Part shown: positions 14,704 through 14,982 of the stretch, piece by piece
Layout: each line of letters opens with the position of its first letter
How positions within the stretch are numbered: the first letter of the stretch is position 1
Source of the DNA: an uncultured bacterium
GTDB lineage: Bacteria; Bacillota_I; Bacilli_A; RF39; UBA660
Assembly: GCA_949288625.1 (NCBI GenBank)
Contig: CASEKZ010000054.1
Location: forward strand, 1 to 14,982
Direction of reading: 5' to 3'
Length of the DNA stretch: 14,982 nt
Made by a program: the position numbers and the translations under genes
Notes under the pieces: generated by a model
The model's input: only the letters and a program-made list of their open reading frames with translations
Databases searched by the model: none
What the model was told of the DNA's origin: nothing

Positions 14704-14815
14704 GCATTGGTCGTCACCGATTCCAATATTCCTGCTTCATAGACTAAGTATCCTTACTTCTTTGGCAGGCTTAAATTCCGATGGTCGCCACCGTACTTAT
14801 ATTTTTAATTTATAA
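14704..14815 (-). ncRNA. Putative TnpB omegaRNA (reRNA) scaffold
   Basis: The segment between the tnpB stop and the element's presumed right end has no open frame and is more GC-rich than its surroundings. Read on the minus strand it can form a CCTGC/GCAGG stem (14764-14770 with 14731-14735) enclosing an AAGTA-AGGA-TACTT hairpin (14746-14759). This is flanked by two copies of GGTG(G/A)CGACCA (14782-14792 and 14708-14718). TnpB nucleases use an RNA transcribed from the 3' part of tnpB and the right end, and Rfam-type IS605-orfB RNA motifs describe such regions. Position, strand and structure fit. The boundaries are estimated, and the 3' guide would be whatever follows the right end. Confidence 0.65.
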
Positions 14816-14835
14816 CTTCTTTATTTGTTTTTTTA

Positions 14836-14982
14836 TTATATCAAAACTTCATTCATATACATTTTTAAACCCTCAAACATTATGTTTATACTTGCATTTA
14901 TATCTCTATCGTTTATACTATCACAATAATCACACGTCCAACTTCTTATGCTTAAACTTTTTGTTTTTTCTGTTTTGTTTCC
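14836..14982 (-). CDS. tnpB: RNA-guided endonuclease TnpB, C-terminal 48 residues (5' end outside window)
   Basis: TnpB is the transposon-encoded RNA-guided DNA nuclease ancestral to Cas12. The visible tail contains R-S-W-x-C-x-x-C (C17 and C20 of the fragment), the second half of its zinc finger. DRDINASINI follows directly at 26-35, the RuvC-III motif whose second Asp is catalytic. The residues at the window edge (GNKTEK) are those expected just after the first CxxC of the finger. The motif is intact, so nothing here suggests decay. Whether the whole gene is functional cannot be seen. It ends about 220 nt upstream of the rel start, on the same strand. Confidence 0.9.
   Translation of the reverse strand, partial: GNKTEKTKSLSIRSWTCDYCDSINDRDINASINIMFEGLKMYMNEVLI

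Larger units (their letters stand above)
14704..14982 (-). mobile_element. Right end of an IS200/IS605-family element (partial)
   Basis: It is defined by the 3' end of tnpB plus the structured right-end region beside it. The rest of the element, including any tnpA transposase and the left end with its target motif, would lie to the right of the window. The exact right boundary is not visible, because these elements make no target duplication or terminal inverted repeats. It could lie anywhere from about 14645 to 14707. Confidence 0.7.

Noticed and set aside
14642..14835. Riboswitch or structured leader of rel
   Set aside because: The structured part lies upstream of a good promoter that would start the rel mRNA near 14653, and it directly follows tnpB on the same strand, so an omegaRNA/right end fits better. 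It is not fully excluded.
1..14982. CRISPR arrays, tRNA or rRNA genes, prophage or plasmid functions
   Set aside because: There are no regularly spaced repeats, cloverleaf-like or rRNA-like segments, integrases or phage structural genes on either strand.

Overview
The window is AT-rich DNA from a low-GC Gram-positive bacterium of the Bacilli/Mollicutes-like part of the Firmicutes. The dnaB-dnaI helicase-loading pair is characteristic of Bacilli. TGG encodes Trp and TGA is used as a stop (for example in the ABC permease), so the code is standard and not the Mycoplasma code. Nearly everything is on the minus strand. The only plus-strand gene is a metallopeptidase at 8584-9630. Apart from a transposon remnant at the right edge, this looks like compact core-genome DNA.

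Layout from right to left, which is the direction of most transcription. (1) 14982-14704: the last 48 codons of an IS200/IS605-type TnpB, followed by about 130 nt of structured non-coding DNA that fits its omegaRNA/right end. (2) 14688-12011: a promoter and a tightly overlapping three-gene operon. It encodes a short Rel/SpoT-family protein with an intact-looking ppGpp hydrolase domain and a degenerate synthetase domain, a PAP2 membrane phosphatase, and an OGG1-type 8-oxoguanine DNA glycosylase. A purine-rich hairpin terminator follows. (3) 11864-9614: ftsK/spoIIIE with its own extended -10 promoter. Its terminator is shared in position with the 3' end of the convergent peptidase gene. (4) 8584-9630 (+): a short M3-like HExxH metallopeptidase, divergently transcribed from deoD. 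(5) 8514-2953: an apparent five-gene operon of deoD (purine nucleoside phosphorylase), yfmF and yfmH (an inactive/active M16 peptidase pair), and an ABC-2 type exporter (ATPase and permease). The last four are translationally coupled or nearly so, and a good intrinsic terminator follows. (6) 2929-2153: a monocistronic unit for a single-pass membrane protein of unknown function, with a consensus promoter and terminator. (7) 2139-1: promoter, dnaB and dnaI, with dnaI running off the left edge.

The genes combine DNA replication and segregation (dnaB, dnaI, ftsK), DNA repair and stress signalling (ogg, rel), nucleoside salvage (deoD), and membrane-linked proteolysis and export (M16 pair plus ABC transporter). 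The observations most worth a second look are the TnpB/omegaRNA end beside the rel promoter, the apparently hydrolase-only Rel protein, an Asp-to-Asn change at a catalytic position of DeoD, the coupling of the M16 pair to an ABC exporter, and the half-size M3-like peptidase. I found no CRISPR array, tRNA, rRNA or clear riboswitch.
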